Source: Natrialba magadii ATCC 43099 (GTDB lineage: Archaea > Halobacteriota > Halobacteria > Halobacteriales > Natrialbaceae). Taken from it: a DNA stretch of 64,000 bases. The stretch's first letter is position 1; every line of letters starts with the position of its first letter. The stretch lies in assembly GCF_000025625.1 (NCBI RefSeq), contig NC_013922.1:620001-684000 (forward strand). The letters run 5' to 3'. Made by a program: the position numbers and the translations under genes. Of this stretch, positions 25,399-34,638 are shown one piece after another. Below the pieces are notes generated by a model. It was not told the origin of the DNA. It worked only from the letters and a program-made list of their open reading frames with translations, and made no database searches.

Positions 25399-26580
25399 CT
25401 ACAGCCACGGGGCGCGTCCTTCAGTTTCGGTGGTGTCGTCACCGGGGTACGGTCCGTTGTCGTCGTCGTTCTGGTTCGTCGACTGCTCGCGTCCGTGGTT
25501 CTGGGTCTGGACCGGTGCCTGTTCGTGTTCGTGCTCGTGCTCCTGTTCCTGTTCGTGCTCACGTTCACGCTCGCGTTCGCTTTCGGCTGTCGTCGCATCT
25601 GCAGCCGCCGTCGAACTCGAGTCGGCAGCCGTAGCAGACCCAACGGTCGTTGGCTCGTCGGTACTATCCTCGCTACCATCGGCGAGTGGTCCGGTTCCAA
25701 CGGCCGGGACGAACGACGACGGAGTTGGTGACGAGTTCGACGATGCCGTTGGAGTCGGCGATGGCGTGCCGGCGCTCGTGGCTGCCGACGCGGTCGTGGG
25801 AACCGGTGACGAGCCGTCGGATGGGCCGTCCGAGCCGGTCGACTCCGAGTCGCGCTCGAACGGGAACTCGATCGCGAAGAGGGCCGCCACGACGAGAGCG
25901 GCCAGTGGTGCCTGTCCGAAGGCCATACCGAGCAGCGACAGCGGGAGCAGTCCGAGTGCGACGGCGCTTCCGAAACGGAAGCGGTCAATGTCCATGTACT
26001 CGCGCAGGTACGGACCGCTGATTGCAATCGCGAGTGCGAACGCGACGCCGGACACTGCGGCGAGCGTCGCGTTCATGACGAGTGCGGGGTCGTCCATCAG
26101 GGTGAACGCAGCGCCGCTCGGGTCGATGCTCGCGACTAGCCCGAGTCCGATGATGACGCCCGGACTCGGCAGATACTCGCCGATAGTCGCACTCGCAGTC
26201 TTCGCAGCGATTGCGAGGATGACGACTGCAGCGAAGCGCTTGATGGTCTCTTCGTTCAGGACCGTCTCGATTGCCGGAGCGAGCGCGGCCTGCACGGCGG
26301 CAAGCAGTATGAGCGGGATGCCGACGAGCAGGACGATCGCGACCTGTTCACGGGGCGTCCCGTTCATTTCGGCGAGCATGACGGCGACGGTTGCACTGCC
26401 GCCGAAAATGAGGAGACCGACCTGAATGGCGCTCCATGGGTCGTCGATCGCACCCGCCAGGATGAGCGCCGGGAAGACGCCATCGATCAGCGGGAGCATC
26501 ATCACGAGTGCCAACAGCTTGGCGTCACCACCGACTAACCGCTCGAGACGGAGTGCGACCGGATGCTGAGATGCGCTCAT
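25399..26580 (-). CDS. DUF5794-type polytopic membrane protein with low-complexity C-tail
   Basis: 393 residues. The first ~245 contain about seven hydrophobic segments (for example LLALVMMLPLIDGVFPALIL near 20-45) and match a haloarchaeal family I recall as DUF5794; its function is unknown. From ~250 the protein turns into a Ser/Thr/Pro-rich and then Glu/His/Gln/Arg repeat tail (Arg-Glu, Glu-Gln and Glu-His dipeptides near 25520-25590), presumably cytoplasmic and disordered. The ATG at 26580 precedes the first hydrophobic segment. It lies between tRNA-Trp and guaB, with 519 nt of non-coding DNA before guaB. Confidence 0.8.
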   Translation of the reverse strand: MSASQHPVALRLERLVGGDAKLLALVMMLPLIDGVFPALILAGAIDDPWSAIQVGLLIFGGSATVAVMLAEMNGTPREQVAIVLLVGIPLILLAAVQAALAPAIETVLNEETIKRFAAVVILAIAAKTASATIGEYLPSPGVIIGLGLVASIDPSGAAFTLMDDPALVMNATLAAVSGVAFALAIAISGPYLREYMDIDRFRFGSAVALGLLPLSLLGMAFGQAPLAALVVAALFAIEFPFERDSESTGSDGPSDGSSPVPTTASAATSAGTPSPTPTASSNSSPTPSSFVPAVGTGPLADGSEDSTDEPTTVGSATAADSSSTAAADATTAESEREREREHEQEQEHEHEHEQAPVQTQNHGREQSTNQNDDDNGPYPGDDTTETEGRAPWL

Positions 26581-27099
26581 CGCTTACGAACGATGGCCAT
26601 GACCCGAGGCCGATGGGTGATATGATAACCGGTCACGCACGGACAGGCCCGATACCCGCCAGTTCGTCCGGATACGACCTCGTGCTGTGAGTTTGAAAGG
26701 AAGTGTAAATTTCCCGAACATATTTTTGGCGACGGAGACGACGTTCGTCCGGCCAACGGTTCGGGTCTCGCTGGAACTCACAGCGTTCATACACGAGTGG
26801 AACACCGGCCTATCAATAAACGTTGCGTGAGATACGGTTACACAACTCGGCATACTTTCGCCGCCAACGCGCAGATCCTGACAAAGGTGCACTTATCTGC
26901 CCGGCAGGTGGTATCCCTCAACCTGGATCGCATAAACGGTGGACGCCGGACCAGACAGTTCGGTACTTGTCCGACCGCGGTATGTGCGTGTTGTACTCCT
27001 CGGTTGTTTTCTCGTTGTCTGCATTCATCACTCCCGTCAGCAGTTCGCATTCGGTACGTATCTCGCAACGCTTTTTGCCCGGGCGTTCGGACAGTTTAC
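26581..27099. other. Intergenic region upstream of guaB
   Basis: 519 bases between divergent genes. I see no supported reading frame. An AT-richer block at 26690-26730 may be the promoter area of the DUF5794 gene, and CTTTTTGCCC at 27071-27080 suits guaB. An unrecognised small RNA cannot be excluded. Confidence 0.5.
27071..27080 (+). promoter_or_regulatory. TATA-like element of guaB
   Basis: CTTTTTGCCC lies 20-29 nt before the ATG at 27100 and indicates a leaderless guaB mRNA. Confidence 0.4.
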
Positions 27100-28602
27100 A
27101 TGGCGAACGACGTTCCTGAGCACGAGCCGTACTCTTCGAAACTCACCGTACCAGAGGCGCTTACGTTCGACGACGTCCTCCTTCGACCCAAGGAGAGCCG
27201 CGTCGAACCGGACGACGCGGACCTCACATCGAACGTATCGACCACCGTCGAGCTCTCAGTTCCAATTCTCTCTGCCGCAATGGACACCGTCACCGAGAGC
27301 GACATGGCAATCGCGATGGCCCGACACGGCGGCCTCGGCGTCCTCCATCGCAACATGAACATCGACGAGATGGTCGAAGAAATCGATCGCGTCAAGAGCG
27401 CAGACGAACTCGTCATTCCCTTCGACTCCGTCGTCACCGCAGATCCCGAAATGTCCGTCCGCGAAGTCGACGACCTGATGGCCCGACAGGGCGTCGGCGG
27501 CGCACCCGTCGTCAACACCAACGGCGAGGTGCTCGGGATCATCTCGAGTACAGACATCCGGCCACATCTCGAGGTCAACGAGGACGACCCGGTGACAGAA
27601 GCGATGACCGACGAGGTCATCACGGCTCCAGAAGATATCAACGCCCGCGATGCGTTCGATCTGATGTACGAGCACAAGATCGAACGTATTCCGGTCGTCG
27701 ACGACGAGAACCTCCTCGTTGGCCTGGTGACGATGCAGGGGATTCTCCAGCGCCGCGAGTACAAGGAAGCCGTTCGCGACGAGGACGGTCGCCTGCGCTG
27801 TGGCGTCGCAGTCAGCCCATTCGAGCAGGAACGCGCCGAAGCCGCAGACGAAGCCGGCGCGGACATTCTCTTTATCGACACCGCACACGCGCACAACCTG
27901 AACGTCATCGACGGAGCGCGTGAGATCAAAGAGAGCGTCGACGCCGATGTCGTGGTAGGCAACATCGGCACTCGTGAGGCGGCCGAAGAGCTCGTCGAGT
28001 TCGCAGACGGTCTCAAAGTCGGCATTGGACCTGGATCGATCTGTACGACCCGCGTCGTCTCGGGGTCGGGTATGCCACAGATCACGGCCGTCGCGCAGGT
28101 CGCAGACGTCGCGAGCGAGCACGACGTCCCCGTCATCGCAGACGGTGGCATTCGGTACTCCGGCGACGCGATCAAAGCGGTCGCCGCCGGTGCGGACGCC
28201 GTTATGCTCGGTTCGTACTTCGCCGGCACCGACGAGGCACCCGGCCGCGTCGTCACGATGAACGGCAAGAAGTACAAGCAGTATCGCGGCATGGGCAGCG
28301 TCGGCGCGATGAAATCTGGGGACAGCGACCGGTACCTCAAAGAAGAACCCGACGAGGAGGAAGACTACGTCCCAGAGGGTGTCGAGGCAGCGACGCCGTA
28401 CAAGGGCTCGCTCCAGTCCGAACTCCACCAGCTCGCCGGCGGAATGCAGTCCGGGATGGGCTACGTCGGTGCAGCGACGATTCCGGCGTTCAAAGAGCGT
28501 TCGGAGTTCGTTCGGGTCTCCTCAGCCGGACAGGCTGAGAGTCACGCCCACGACGTGGTTATCACGGACGAAGCGCCGAACTACTCGCCAGACGGCGACT
28601 GA
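27100..28602 (+). CDS. guaB: Inosine-5'-monophosphate dehydrogenase
   Basis: Catalyses the NAD-dependent oxidation of IMP to XMP, the first committed step of GMP synthesis. 500 residues, the normal length. The TIM barrel is interrupted by a CBS pair (about 100-220). The catalytic loop [13 protein letters not shown] has Cys315, followed by the [11 protein letters not shown] phosphate-binding block and the [14 protein letters not shown] flap. The ATG at 27100 starts [10 protein letters not shown]; the frame is open much further upstream, but that part has no similarity. A TATA-like box supports the start. The CBS module may bind adenine nucleotides for regulation. Confidence 0.97.
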   Translation: MANDVPEHEPYSSKLTVPEALTFDDVLLRPKESRVEPDDADLTSNVSTTVELSVPILSAAMDTVTESDMAIAMARHGGLGVLHRNMNIDEMVEEIDRVKSADELVIPFDSVVTADPEMSVREVDDLMARQGVGGAPVVNTNGEVLGIISSTDIRPHLEVNEDDPVTEAMTDEVITAPEDINARDAFDLMYEHKIERIPVVDDENLLVGLVTMQGILQRREYKEAVRDEDGRLRCGVAVSPFEQERAEAADEAGADILFIDTAHAHNLNVIDGAREIKESVDADVVVGNIGTREAAEELVEFADGLKVGIGPGSICTTRVVSGSGMPQITAVAQVADVASEHDVPVIADGGIRYSGDAIKAVAAGADAVMLGSYFAGTDEAPGRVVTMNGKKYKQYRGMGSVGAMKSGDSDRYLKEEPDEEEDYVPEGVEAATPYKGSLQSELHQLAGGMQSGMGYVGAATIPAFKERSEFVRVSSAGQAESHAHDVVITDEAPNYSPDGD

Positions 28603-28653
28603 GCCTCCCGGTTAACCGGTCTCCGACGTTGTGGATCTGGGACGAGCGTCGAC

Positions 28654-29139
28654 TTACTCGAGTACGAACGCGTTCTCACAGTCCGTACAGGTGAGTTCGA
28701 ACTGACCCTCGTCAGTGAGCGCCAGTCCGTGCCCCTGTTCGGTTTCGCAGACGCGACAGTAGACCAGCGACTCGATCTGGTCCCACTCGTGCTGTGCGCC
28801 TGGTGCACCGAACGCGAAGCCGACGACCCGTTCGTCGGCGTCTTCGGGGTTGTATCCCTGCTGGAACTCCCCCGGTCCAAAGCGGATTACCTCGTCCGCC
28901 TCGACCGTCACCGGCCCGTCCTCGGTATCAAACACCGCCGTACCCGCCTGGACGTAGAAGACTTCTTCCTGATCGTGGTGGGTGTGGTAGCCGCCCGAAA
29001 ACGACTCGCCAGGCTCGAGTTCGAAGTAGTTCATCGCGAAGTCAGAGAAGCCGAGCGCCGCCGAGATCGGTCGGCGAACCGAGTGGACACCCATCGGATT
29101 CTGTTCGTTGTCGACCTCTTCGATCGAGACTTTCTCCAT
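28654..29139 (-). CDS. Cupin-domain protein with C-terminal zinc knuckle
   Basis: 161 residues. A cupin barrel spans ~20-115, with metal-binding-type motifs GYHTHHDQEEVFYV (His-x-His...Glu) and FGPGEFQQGYN. The C-terminal ~40 residues carry two CxxC pairs (YCRVCETEQ and CTDCENA) forming a small zinc ribbon. Cupins range from isomerases to dioxygenases and sensors, and the substrate is not inferable. The ATG at 29139 begins MEKVSIEEVD; the upstream in-frame extension to 29262 overlaps the divergent lipoprotein start region and is rejected. Confidence 0.87.
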   Translation of the reverse strand: MEKVSIEEVDNEQNPMGVHSVRRPISAALGFSDFAMNYFELEPGESFSGGYHTHHDQEEVFYVQAGTAVFDTEDGPVTVEADEVIRFGPGEFQQGYNPEDADERVVGFAFGAPGAQHEWDQIESLVYCRVCETEQGHGLALTDEGQFELTCTDCENAFVLE

Positions 29140-29243
29140 GGCTTGCCATTCGCGCTCGACAGTAAAATGGTTGGGAATGGGTACCACACAGGGGAAGACG
29201 GAGAAAGGTAACACATACGTTTGCTCGGTCCTGAATCGCGTGT

Positions 29244-29837
29244 GTGAACCGCCGTACGGCACTCCGATCCGCAGGTGTCCTCGCTACCGTCGGCCTCGCG
29301 GGCTGTGTCGATGCCGTTGAGGAGCACTTCCAGGGAACCTTCCAGGGCATCATTCCCATAGAAATACACAGTGAGGCCGAGCGGTCGCACAACATTACGA
29401 TCGAAGCGTACGACCAGCAGGCAGGTCGCCAGACCTATGACGAGAGCTACACCGTTACGCCGGACCAGACAGTGAGTCCGCCCCACCTCGAGGCGACCAC
29501 ACAGAGCGTCCGGTTCGTACGATTCGATGGCACAGACGAAGAACAAGCGGATGTCAGAGAGGTCTCTGTCACTCCAAACACCCTGCTCGTCTCGGCCCGA
29601 ATCTACGACGACGATCTCGTACTCGAGGTCCAGCGACGCGAATCCGACGGTGAGGAGACGGAGAACGAGACGATCGAGAACGAGACGGCAGGGGAACTCG
29701 AAGACGAGTCAGAACTTCCGGACGATCCGACAGAATCTGACTCTGACACCGATTCTGATTCCGATTCCGATTCCGATTCCGATTCCGATTCCAGTTCCAG
29801 TTCCGACTCTAACTCCAGTTCTGACTCCGGCTCGTAA
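29244..29837 (+). CDS. Tat-type lipoprotein with Ser-Asp repeat tail
   Basis: A GTG start gives a twin-arginine signal (RR at 3-4) and lipobox LAGC with Cys21, so the protein should be exported folded and lipid-anchored. Residues ~35-130 look like a single beta-rich domain. The C-terminal ~55 residues are acidic and end in a (Ser-Asp)n run encoded by GATTCC/GATTCT hexamers near 29735-29800, likely a surface stalk. It is divergent from the cupin gene. No function is recognised. Confidence 0.8.
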   Translation: MNRRTALRSAGVLATVGLAGCVDAVEEHFQGTFQGIIPIEIHSEAERSHNITIEAYDQQAGRQTYDESYTVTPDQTVSPPHLEATTQSVRFVRFDGTDEEQADVREVSVTPNTLLVSARIYDDDLVLEVQRRESDGEETENETIENETAGELEDESELPDDPTESDSDTDSDSDSDSDSDSDSSSSSDSNSSSDSGS

Positions 29838-29952
29838 CACCCCTCACAAAGCCCAGTATTTGCTACATAGCGACTCGAGGAACCCTCCGTCGGACCGTAA
29901 TATCGAACCGAGTGTCCGAGCTCTGTTGGTCGTTGCAGACGAGTCACGCGGT

Positions 29953-31755
29953 TCAGGGATACGGATGATACGCCCGCTCCAGTTGCGGCTTGAATCCAAG
30001 CTCCTCCGGGACACGTCGTGCTCGCTCGCCAAAGAACGGCTCGCCGGTAAACAGCGGCTGGGCACCCGGAACAACGACTCGCACCGCCTCGAAGCCCGCT
30101 GCAGCCACGTCTCGCGTCGTGAGACGCGCCGCGTACGGCGTCAGCCCAGCATCCTGCACTCGGTCGACAACCGACTCGAGTTCGTCGCGTCCGCTAGGTA
30201 GCCCGCCGTCCGCGTTCGTCGGCCCGACGCTGGCGGCAGGCACCGTCTGTTCGACATCGATGAACGAGCGCGCGGCGTCCGAGAGTGGCGCGGCAGCGTA
30301 CTCGCCAATCGCACCCGACGCTGTGGCCGCTTCGTCCGGGCCGATGTTCCGTAACTCCATCCAGTTCTGGAGGGCCTCCTCGAGTGCCGACACGGCAGCG
30401 GCGCTCGCATCGAGGGCAGCGGCGGAGCCGGTGGCGAAGACGGGCCAGGCGTCGTCTTCGGACCCGTCGGGTACGTCGTCACGATGCACCGCAACTGCAA
30501 CGACTGGCACGTCGATGTCCTGGGTGACGAGCAGCGGTGTCACGGTGAGTCCCTCGCTTCGCGCGCGGCGCTCGAGCACGTCGAACGTCGGGTCGTCGAC
30601 GGCAAGTCCGAGCGGGTCGAACGTCGAGTACCACGCGAGCATGGTGGCGTCGCGCTCGACGACCTCCGTTAGGCCGGACAGAAGCGCGTCGACGGTCGAC
30701 GAACCGAGTCCGAGTCCGGTCGTAATACCAGGAACCAGCGACTCGCCTGGCTGTGGGAACTGGACCGCGGCGGCTGGGAGATGCACCTGCTCGCCGGTCG
30801 CGAGGTTCTCGCCGGGCACCCAGCGGTGCTCAGCCGCCGGGTCGTACGCGGGCGCGTCGTCCGGCCGCACGAGTTCGGTCGGCGCTACCGCGTCGTCGAG
30901 GGCCTCCTCGCTCGCGTGGACGAACTCGTCGTCCCGGTAAACCCCGGCGCAGTACCGTTCGAGCCCCTCACCAACGGCTTTCATCAGCGCCGCGTTCCAG
31001 TCGTCTGCCACACCCGCAGCCTGCGCTGGCGCACTCGCGTCACTAAAGCCACGCGTCTCCGCGCTCGTCGCGAGGTAGTAGGGAACGGGGAACGATTCGA
31101 TCTCGCCAATCGACTTGACGACTCCGACCCGGTCGTCGATCGCTTGCTCTGCGTGCTCGACCGCTGCGTCGAGTCCGAGCGCGTCGTCGTCCCGCGAGAG
31201 CGTCCGGTCGCGCTCGCCCGACGCACACGCACAGCCAGGGACCGGCAGCACCCGGCGGCGGGCGTGGGGTAACTCGAGTACGTGGCCGATCACGGACTGT
31301 TCATCGCCCGAGAAGACGCGAATGCACTCCCGGCCGGCGAGCGCGCCGGCGAGACGGGCGGTGGAGCGGTCGGTGCTTGGGCGGCCGCCGGCTGTTTGGG
31401 TCGCGTTCGTGTCGGCGTCGGACTCGAGCCCAGCGGCGACACGGGTCCGAAGACAGTCGTAGCAGCCGACGCCGGGGCCGGATGCGGGGGCGAAGCCGGC
31501 GATTGCGGCGTCTACGGCGGAGAGGGGGCGACCACCGACGCCGCCGATTTCGACGGCGATCCAGGGCGTATTCCCTGCGAGGGCTGCCTCGTTGGCCTGT
31601 TCGAACGTCTGTGCGCCGGCAACGTCGCTGACGACGGCGAATCGTGCGTCGTCGAGGTCTGCGGGGTCGGCGTCCTCGACGGTGATGTCGACGTCTCCGA
31701 GCGCGGCGACGAGCGCCGCGCGGACCGGGTCGTCGGCGACGACGTGTACGTGCAT
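29953..31755 (-). CDS. YcaO-family ATP-dependent cyclodehydratase/thioamidation-type protein with N-terminal zinc module
   Basis: 600 residues. The N-terminal ~190 resemble the leader-peptide-binding/E1-like part of TOMM enzymes, with a likely zinc tetrad Cys98-x-x-Cys101 and Cys175-x-Cys177. The rest is a YcaO domain with the ATP-site acidic motifs EGLERYCAGVY, LTEVVERDATMLAWY and ALEEALQNWMELR. YcaO enzymes activate peptide amides with ATP to make azolines, thioamides or amidines. It ends HPYP, a short Pro-containing tail like the C-termini of cyclodehydratases. No TfuA, dehydrogenase or obvious precursor peptide is adjacent, so the substrate is open. The ATG at 31755 is supported by the conserved MHVHVV strand. 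Confidence 0.87.
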   Translation of the reverse strand: MHVHVVADDPVRAALVAALGDVDITVEDADPADLDDARFAVVSDVAGAQTFEQANEAALAGNTPWIAVEIGGVGGRPLSAVDAAIAGFAPASGPGVGCYDCLRTRVAAGLESDADTNATQTAGGRPSTDRSTARLAGALAGRECIRVFSGDEQSVIGHVLELPHARRRVLPVPGCACASGERDRTLSRDDDALGLDAAVEHAEQAIDDRVGVVKSIGEIESFPVPYYLATSAETRGFSDASAPAQAAGVADDWNAALMKAVGEGLERYCAGVYRDDEFVHASEEALDDAVAPTELVRPDDAPAYDPAAEHRWVPGENLATGEQVHLPAAAVQFPQPGESLVPGITTGLGLGSSTVDALLSGLTEVVERDATMLAWYSTFDPLGLAVDDPTFDVLERRARSEGLTVTPLLVTQDIDVPVVAVAVHRDDVPDGSEDDAWPVFATGSAAALDASAAAVSALEEALQNWMELRNIGPDEAATASGAIGEYAAAPLSDAARSFIDVEQTVPAASVGPTNADGGLPSGRDELESVVDRVQDAGLTPYAARLTTRDVAAAGFEAVRVVVPGAQPLFTGEPFFGERARRVPEELGFKPQLERAYHPYP

Positions 31756-31825
31756 ACCTGCATCTCACAGGCGGCGGGCAAAAGTGTCGTGCTCGATGCC
31801 GTTTGTGAGTGGGCGCGCTGACACC

Positions 31826-32986
31826 CTACTCCGAGTCGGCGTCGCCATCCTGGCGCGTCTTTGCAATGTCGATCGTCTCACCCGTCTCTGCGCCCATATC
31901 CTCACCCTCTTTGATCGCCTGGGCCTCCTGCTCCATCGCTTCGACGTCCATCTCGGCTTCCTCGTCGATCTCACCGATGATCTCGCTGATGTCGTCGAGG
32001 CCGATCAGTTCGCGGGTCTCGTCGTCAAACGAGAGGCTCTCGAGTTGGCCGTCCTGTTGCTCGATGTCGCTTCCCGAGAGGTGCTTGCCGTAGCGCCCGA
32101 CCAACGAGGAAAGCTCCTGTGGGAGGACGAACGTCGTCGACTCACCCTGGCCGATCTCTGCGAGCGTTTGCATTCCTTTCTCGATGACAGCGCGTTCGCC
32201 CATCGATTCAGCGGAGCGAGCGCGCAGGACGGTCGAAATCGCATCACCCTGTGCTTCGAGGATCTGACTCTGCTTTTCACCCTGTGCGCGGATGATGTTC
32301 GACTGCTTGTCTCCCTCTGCTTTCTCGACGGCACTGCGCCGTTCACCCTGTGCCTCGAGGATCATGGCACGGCGTTTACGCTCTGCGGAGGTCTGTTGCT
32401 CCATCGCGCGCTGGACATCCGGCGAGGGGTTAACCTCGCGGACCTCCACGCTCTCGACGCGGATCCCCCACTCGTCGGTTGGTTCGTCGAGTTCTTCGCG
32501 GATCCGCTCGTTGATCATCTCGCGGCGACTGAGCGTGTCGTCGAGTTCCATATCGCCGATGACGGCGCGCAGCGTCGTCTGTGCGAGGTTGGAGACCGCC
32601 TTCTCGTAGTTATCGACCTCGAGAAACGCCCGCGTGGCGTCCATCACTCTGATGTAGATGACGGCATCGGCCGTAACGGGCGAGTTGTCGCGGGTGATCG
32701 CCTCTTGGCTCGGGACGTCGATCGTCTGCGTTCGCATGTCGAACGTGTAGACACGCGAGACGAACGGCGGCACGATGTTCAATCCAGGCTCCAGGAGCTT
32801 CCGGTACTCACCGAAGATCGTGAGTGCTGCCCGGTCGTAAGCGTCGACGATTTCGACCATCGACCAGACGGTAACCACCACGAGCACGAGCACCAGCGCT
32901 CCCGCCAACACCAGCGGGTCCTCGAGTTGCACCTGCAGCGGTTCGAGGACGGTCAGGTTTTGTGAAATGATACCAGGTGACAACAT
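31826..32986 (-). CDS. SPFH-domain (stomatin/prohibitin-like) membrane protein
   Basis: 386 residues. One N-terminal membrane helix (~26-46) is followed by the SPFH/band-7 domain (VEIVDAYDRAALTIFGEYRKLLEPGLN) and a charged coiled-coil (about 205-280: ERKRRAMILEAQGERRSAVEKAEG in part), then an acidic tail. Such proteins oligomerise and organise membrane microdomains, often with NfeD or proteases; neither is adjacent. The start at 32986 is the first ATG before the helix. The gene is downstream of grpE on the same strand, with 244 nt between, including a tandem repeat. Confidence 0.9.
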   Translation of the reverse strand: MLSPGIISQNLTVLEPLQVQLEDPLVLAGALVLVLVVVTVWSMVEIVDAYDRAALTIFGEYRKLLEPGLNIVPPFVSRVYTFDMRTQTIDVPSQEAITRDNSPVTADAVIYIRVMDATRAFLEVDNYEKAVSNLAQTTLRAVIGDMELDDTLSRREMINERIREELDEPTDEWGIRVESVEVREVNPSPDVQRAMEQQTSAERKRRAMILEAQGERRSAVEKAEGDKQSNIIRAQGEKQSQILEAQGDAISTVLRARSAESMGERAVIEKGMQTLAEIGQGESTTFVLPQELSSLVGRYGKHLSGSDIEQQDGQLESLSFDDETRELIGLDDISEIIGEIDEEAEMDVEAMEQEAQAIKEGEDMGAETGETIDIAKTRQDGDADSE

Positions 32987-33093
32987 ATCCAGTGTTACAC
33001 GTAGGGCCGCTGGCCGAATAACTCTTGGCGTGATGATGCGACCGGGACTGATGCTGCAGTCGGTGTCAGAACGCGGTGGAAGTGGTGGACGCT

Positions 33094-33175
33094 ACTGAAA
33101 CGATATTGAAACGGTACTGAACGGGACTGAAACGATATTGAAACGGTACTGAACGGGACTGAAACGAACAGAAAC
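33094..33175. repeat. Two perfect 32-bp tandem copies plus a partial third
   Basis: A 32-bp unit beginning ACTGAAACGATATTG and ending CTGAACGGG occurs at 33094-33125 and again at 33126-33157 without mismatch, followed by a partial copy. The unit itself is built of three ACTGAAACG-like words. It lies between the grpE 3' end and the SPFH gene. Confidence 0.85.
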
Positions 33176-33230
33176 AGCCACCACAGCGTCGGGAGGGAAC
33201 GGCTGGACAGCCGCTGTCACATCCGGGGCG

Positions 33231-34463
33231 CTACGCGGACTGGTCGCTTGCCACGTCGTCACTACTGTCGGCGTCTGCGTCGCCTGCAGAGTCGGCTTCA
33301 GCTTCGGCTTCGGCTGCGTCGTCCTCGTCGGTCGCCAACTCGCCGTTCGAGACCGTCACCTGCGCGTTCTGGATGACCTTCTCACCCATCTCGTAGCCGG
33401 GTGTATAGACGTCCGCAATGGTTCCCTCTGGCTGCTCGCTGTCGACCTGCATCATCACCTCGTGGCGCTGCGGATCCGTTTCTTTCCCTGGATCCGGATC
33501 GATCTCGGTCACGTTCTCGTCCTCGAGAATACGGTCGAACTCGCGCAGCGTCATCTCGACGCCGTCACGGAGGCCGTCAACATCGTCGCTGCCCTCCTCC
33601 AGCGCTCGCTTCAGGTTGTCACGGACGCCGATGAGGCGCTCGACGAGGTCCTCCGTCGCGCGGTCTTTGATCTGATCCTGGCGCTTTTTCGCGCGTTTCT
33701 TGTAGTTCTGGAAGTCCGCTTGCTTGCGCTTGAGACGACTCTTGAGGTCCTCGACTTCCTCCTCTTTCGTCGCGAGTTCCTCCTCGCGCGCGTCGAGTTC
33801 GTTCTGCAGATCACCGATCGTCTCGGCCTGGGCCTCGACGCGCTCGGTCAGGTCCTCGAGTTCAGCGCGCTGGTGTTCGACGGTACTCGAGAGCTCCCGC
33901 GCCTGGCTGACGACGGTGTCGATGGTCTGTGCGAGGTCCTCGTCGTATTCGGCGAGGCGGTCGACGAGTTGCTGGGCGTCGGAAGGTGGGTCCTGATCTG
34001 AGTCGGTATCTGGTGTGGGTTCAGACTCTGCTTCGGACGCTGGCGCAGAATCCGTCTCTGATTCTGACTCTGACTCTGGTTCTTGCTCTTGTTCTGGTTC
34101 TGCGCCCCTGGTCTCTGCCCCTGAATCGGCTGCGTCCGCCGCGTCTGTGTCCTGTGGCGTCGCTGTGTCTGGATCCGAGTCGGCAGCTCCTGTCTCCGAA
34201 TCCACGGCCGAATCCGACGGCTCGGATTCATCGGCCGGTGTGTCCGGTTCCTCGTCTGGCTCCGGTTCCGACTCCGAGTCCGGCGCTGCTTCCGAGTCTG
34301 AGTCCGCCTCCGCCGCTGTCGCTGCCGACTCAGTGTCGGCTTCAGCTTCAGCTTCCGCTTCCGCGACGGCTGACGCAACATCGTCGTCAGCTGCCGTCTC
34401 GGCAGACTCGTCCTCAGACGGGACACCCTGGGCAGGTGTGTTCGTGCCCTCGTCGTCACTCAT
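33231..34463 (-). CDS. grpE: GrpE nucleotide-exchange factor with very long acidic N-terminus
   Basis: GrpE releases ADP from DnaK. The conserved part is in the C-terminal half: a long coiled coil (about 195-270), the DFQNYKKRAKKRQDQI helix, RDNLKRALEEGSDD, and the beta domain GYEMGEKVIQNAQVTVSNG. The first ~165 residues are an Asp/Glu/Ser/Ala/Pro tract, making the protein 410 residues against about 200 in bacteria. The ATG at 34463 follows the haloarchaeal MSDDEG pattern; the open frame continues upstream into the divergent helicase region and is rejected. dnaK and dnaJ are not adjacent in this window, unlike many haloarchaea. Confidence 0.93.
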   Translation of the reverse strand: MSDDEGTNTPAQGVPSEDESAETAADDDVASAVAEAEAEAEADTESAATAAEADSDSEAAPDSESEPEPDEEPDTPADESEPSDSAVDSETGAADSDPDTATPQDTDAADAADSGAETRGAEPEQEQEPESESESETDSAPASEAESEPTPDTDSDQDPPSDAQQLVDRLAEYDEDLAQTIDTVVSQARELSSTVEHQRAELEDLTERVEAQAETIGDLQNELDAREEELATKEEEVEDLKSRLKRKQADFQNYKKRAKKRQDQIKDRATEDLVERLIGVRDNLKRALEEGSDDVDGLRDGVEMTLREFDRILEDENVTEIDPDPGKETDPQRHEVMMQVDSEQPEGTIADVYTPGYEMGEKVIQNAQVTVSNGELATDEDDAAEAEAEADSAGDADADSSDDVASDQSA

Positions 34464-34607
34464 ATTCGGGTCAACGAACAGCGATACTAAAAGGGTTGAG
34501 GTCGCCGCCTGACTCGATAGGTTATTGGGTTGTGACGTGACGCGGTCCTCACTACACACCCCGAATAGCGCCAATTGGCCACGCAAGCAGCCTCTTCCCA
34601 TCCAACA

Positions 34608-34616
34608 GTATATGTA
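34608..34616 (+). promoter_or_regulatory. TATA box of the helicase gene; decides the start
   Basis: GTATATGTA is centred about 27 nt before the GTG at 34639. An ATG inside this element (34612) is in frame, but the geometry favours leaderless initiation at the GTG. Confidence 0.5.
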
Positions 34617-34638
34617 TCTCTCTCCCCGAACACCGTCC

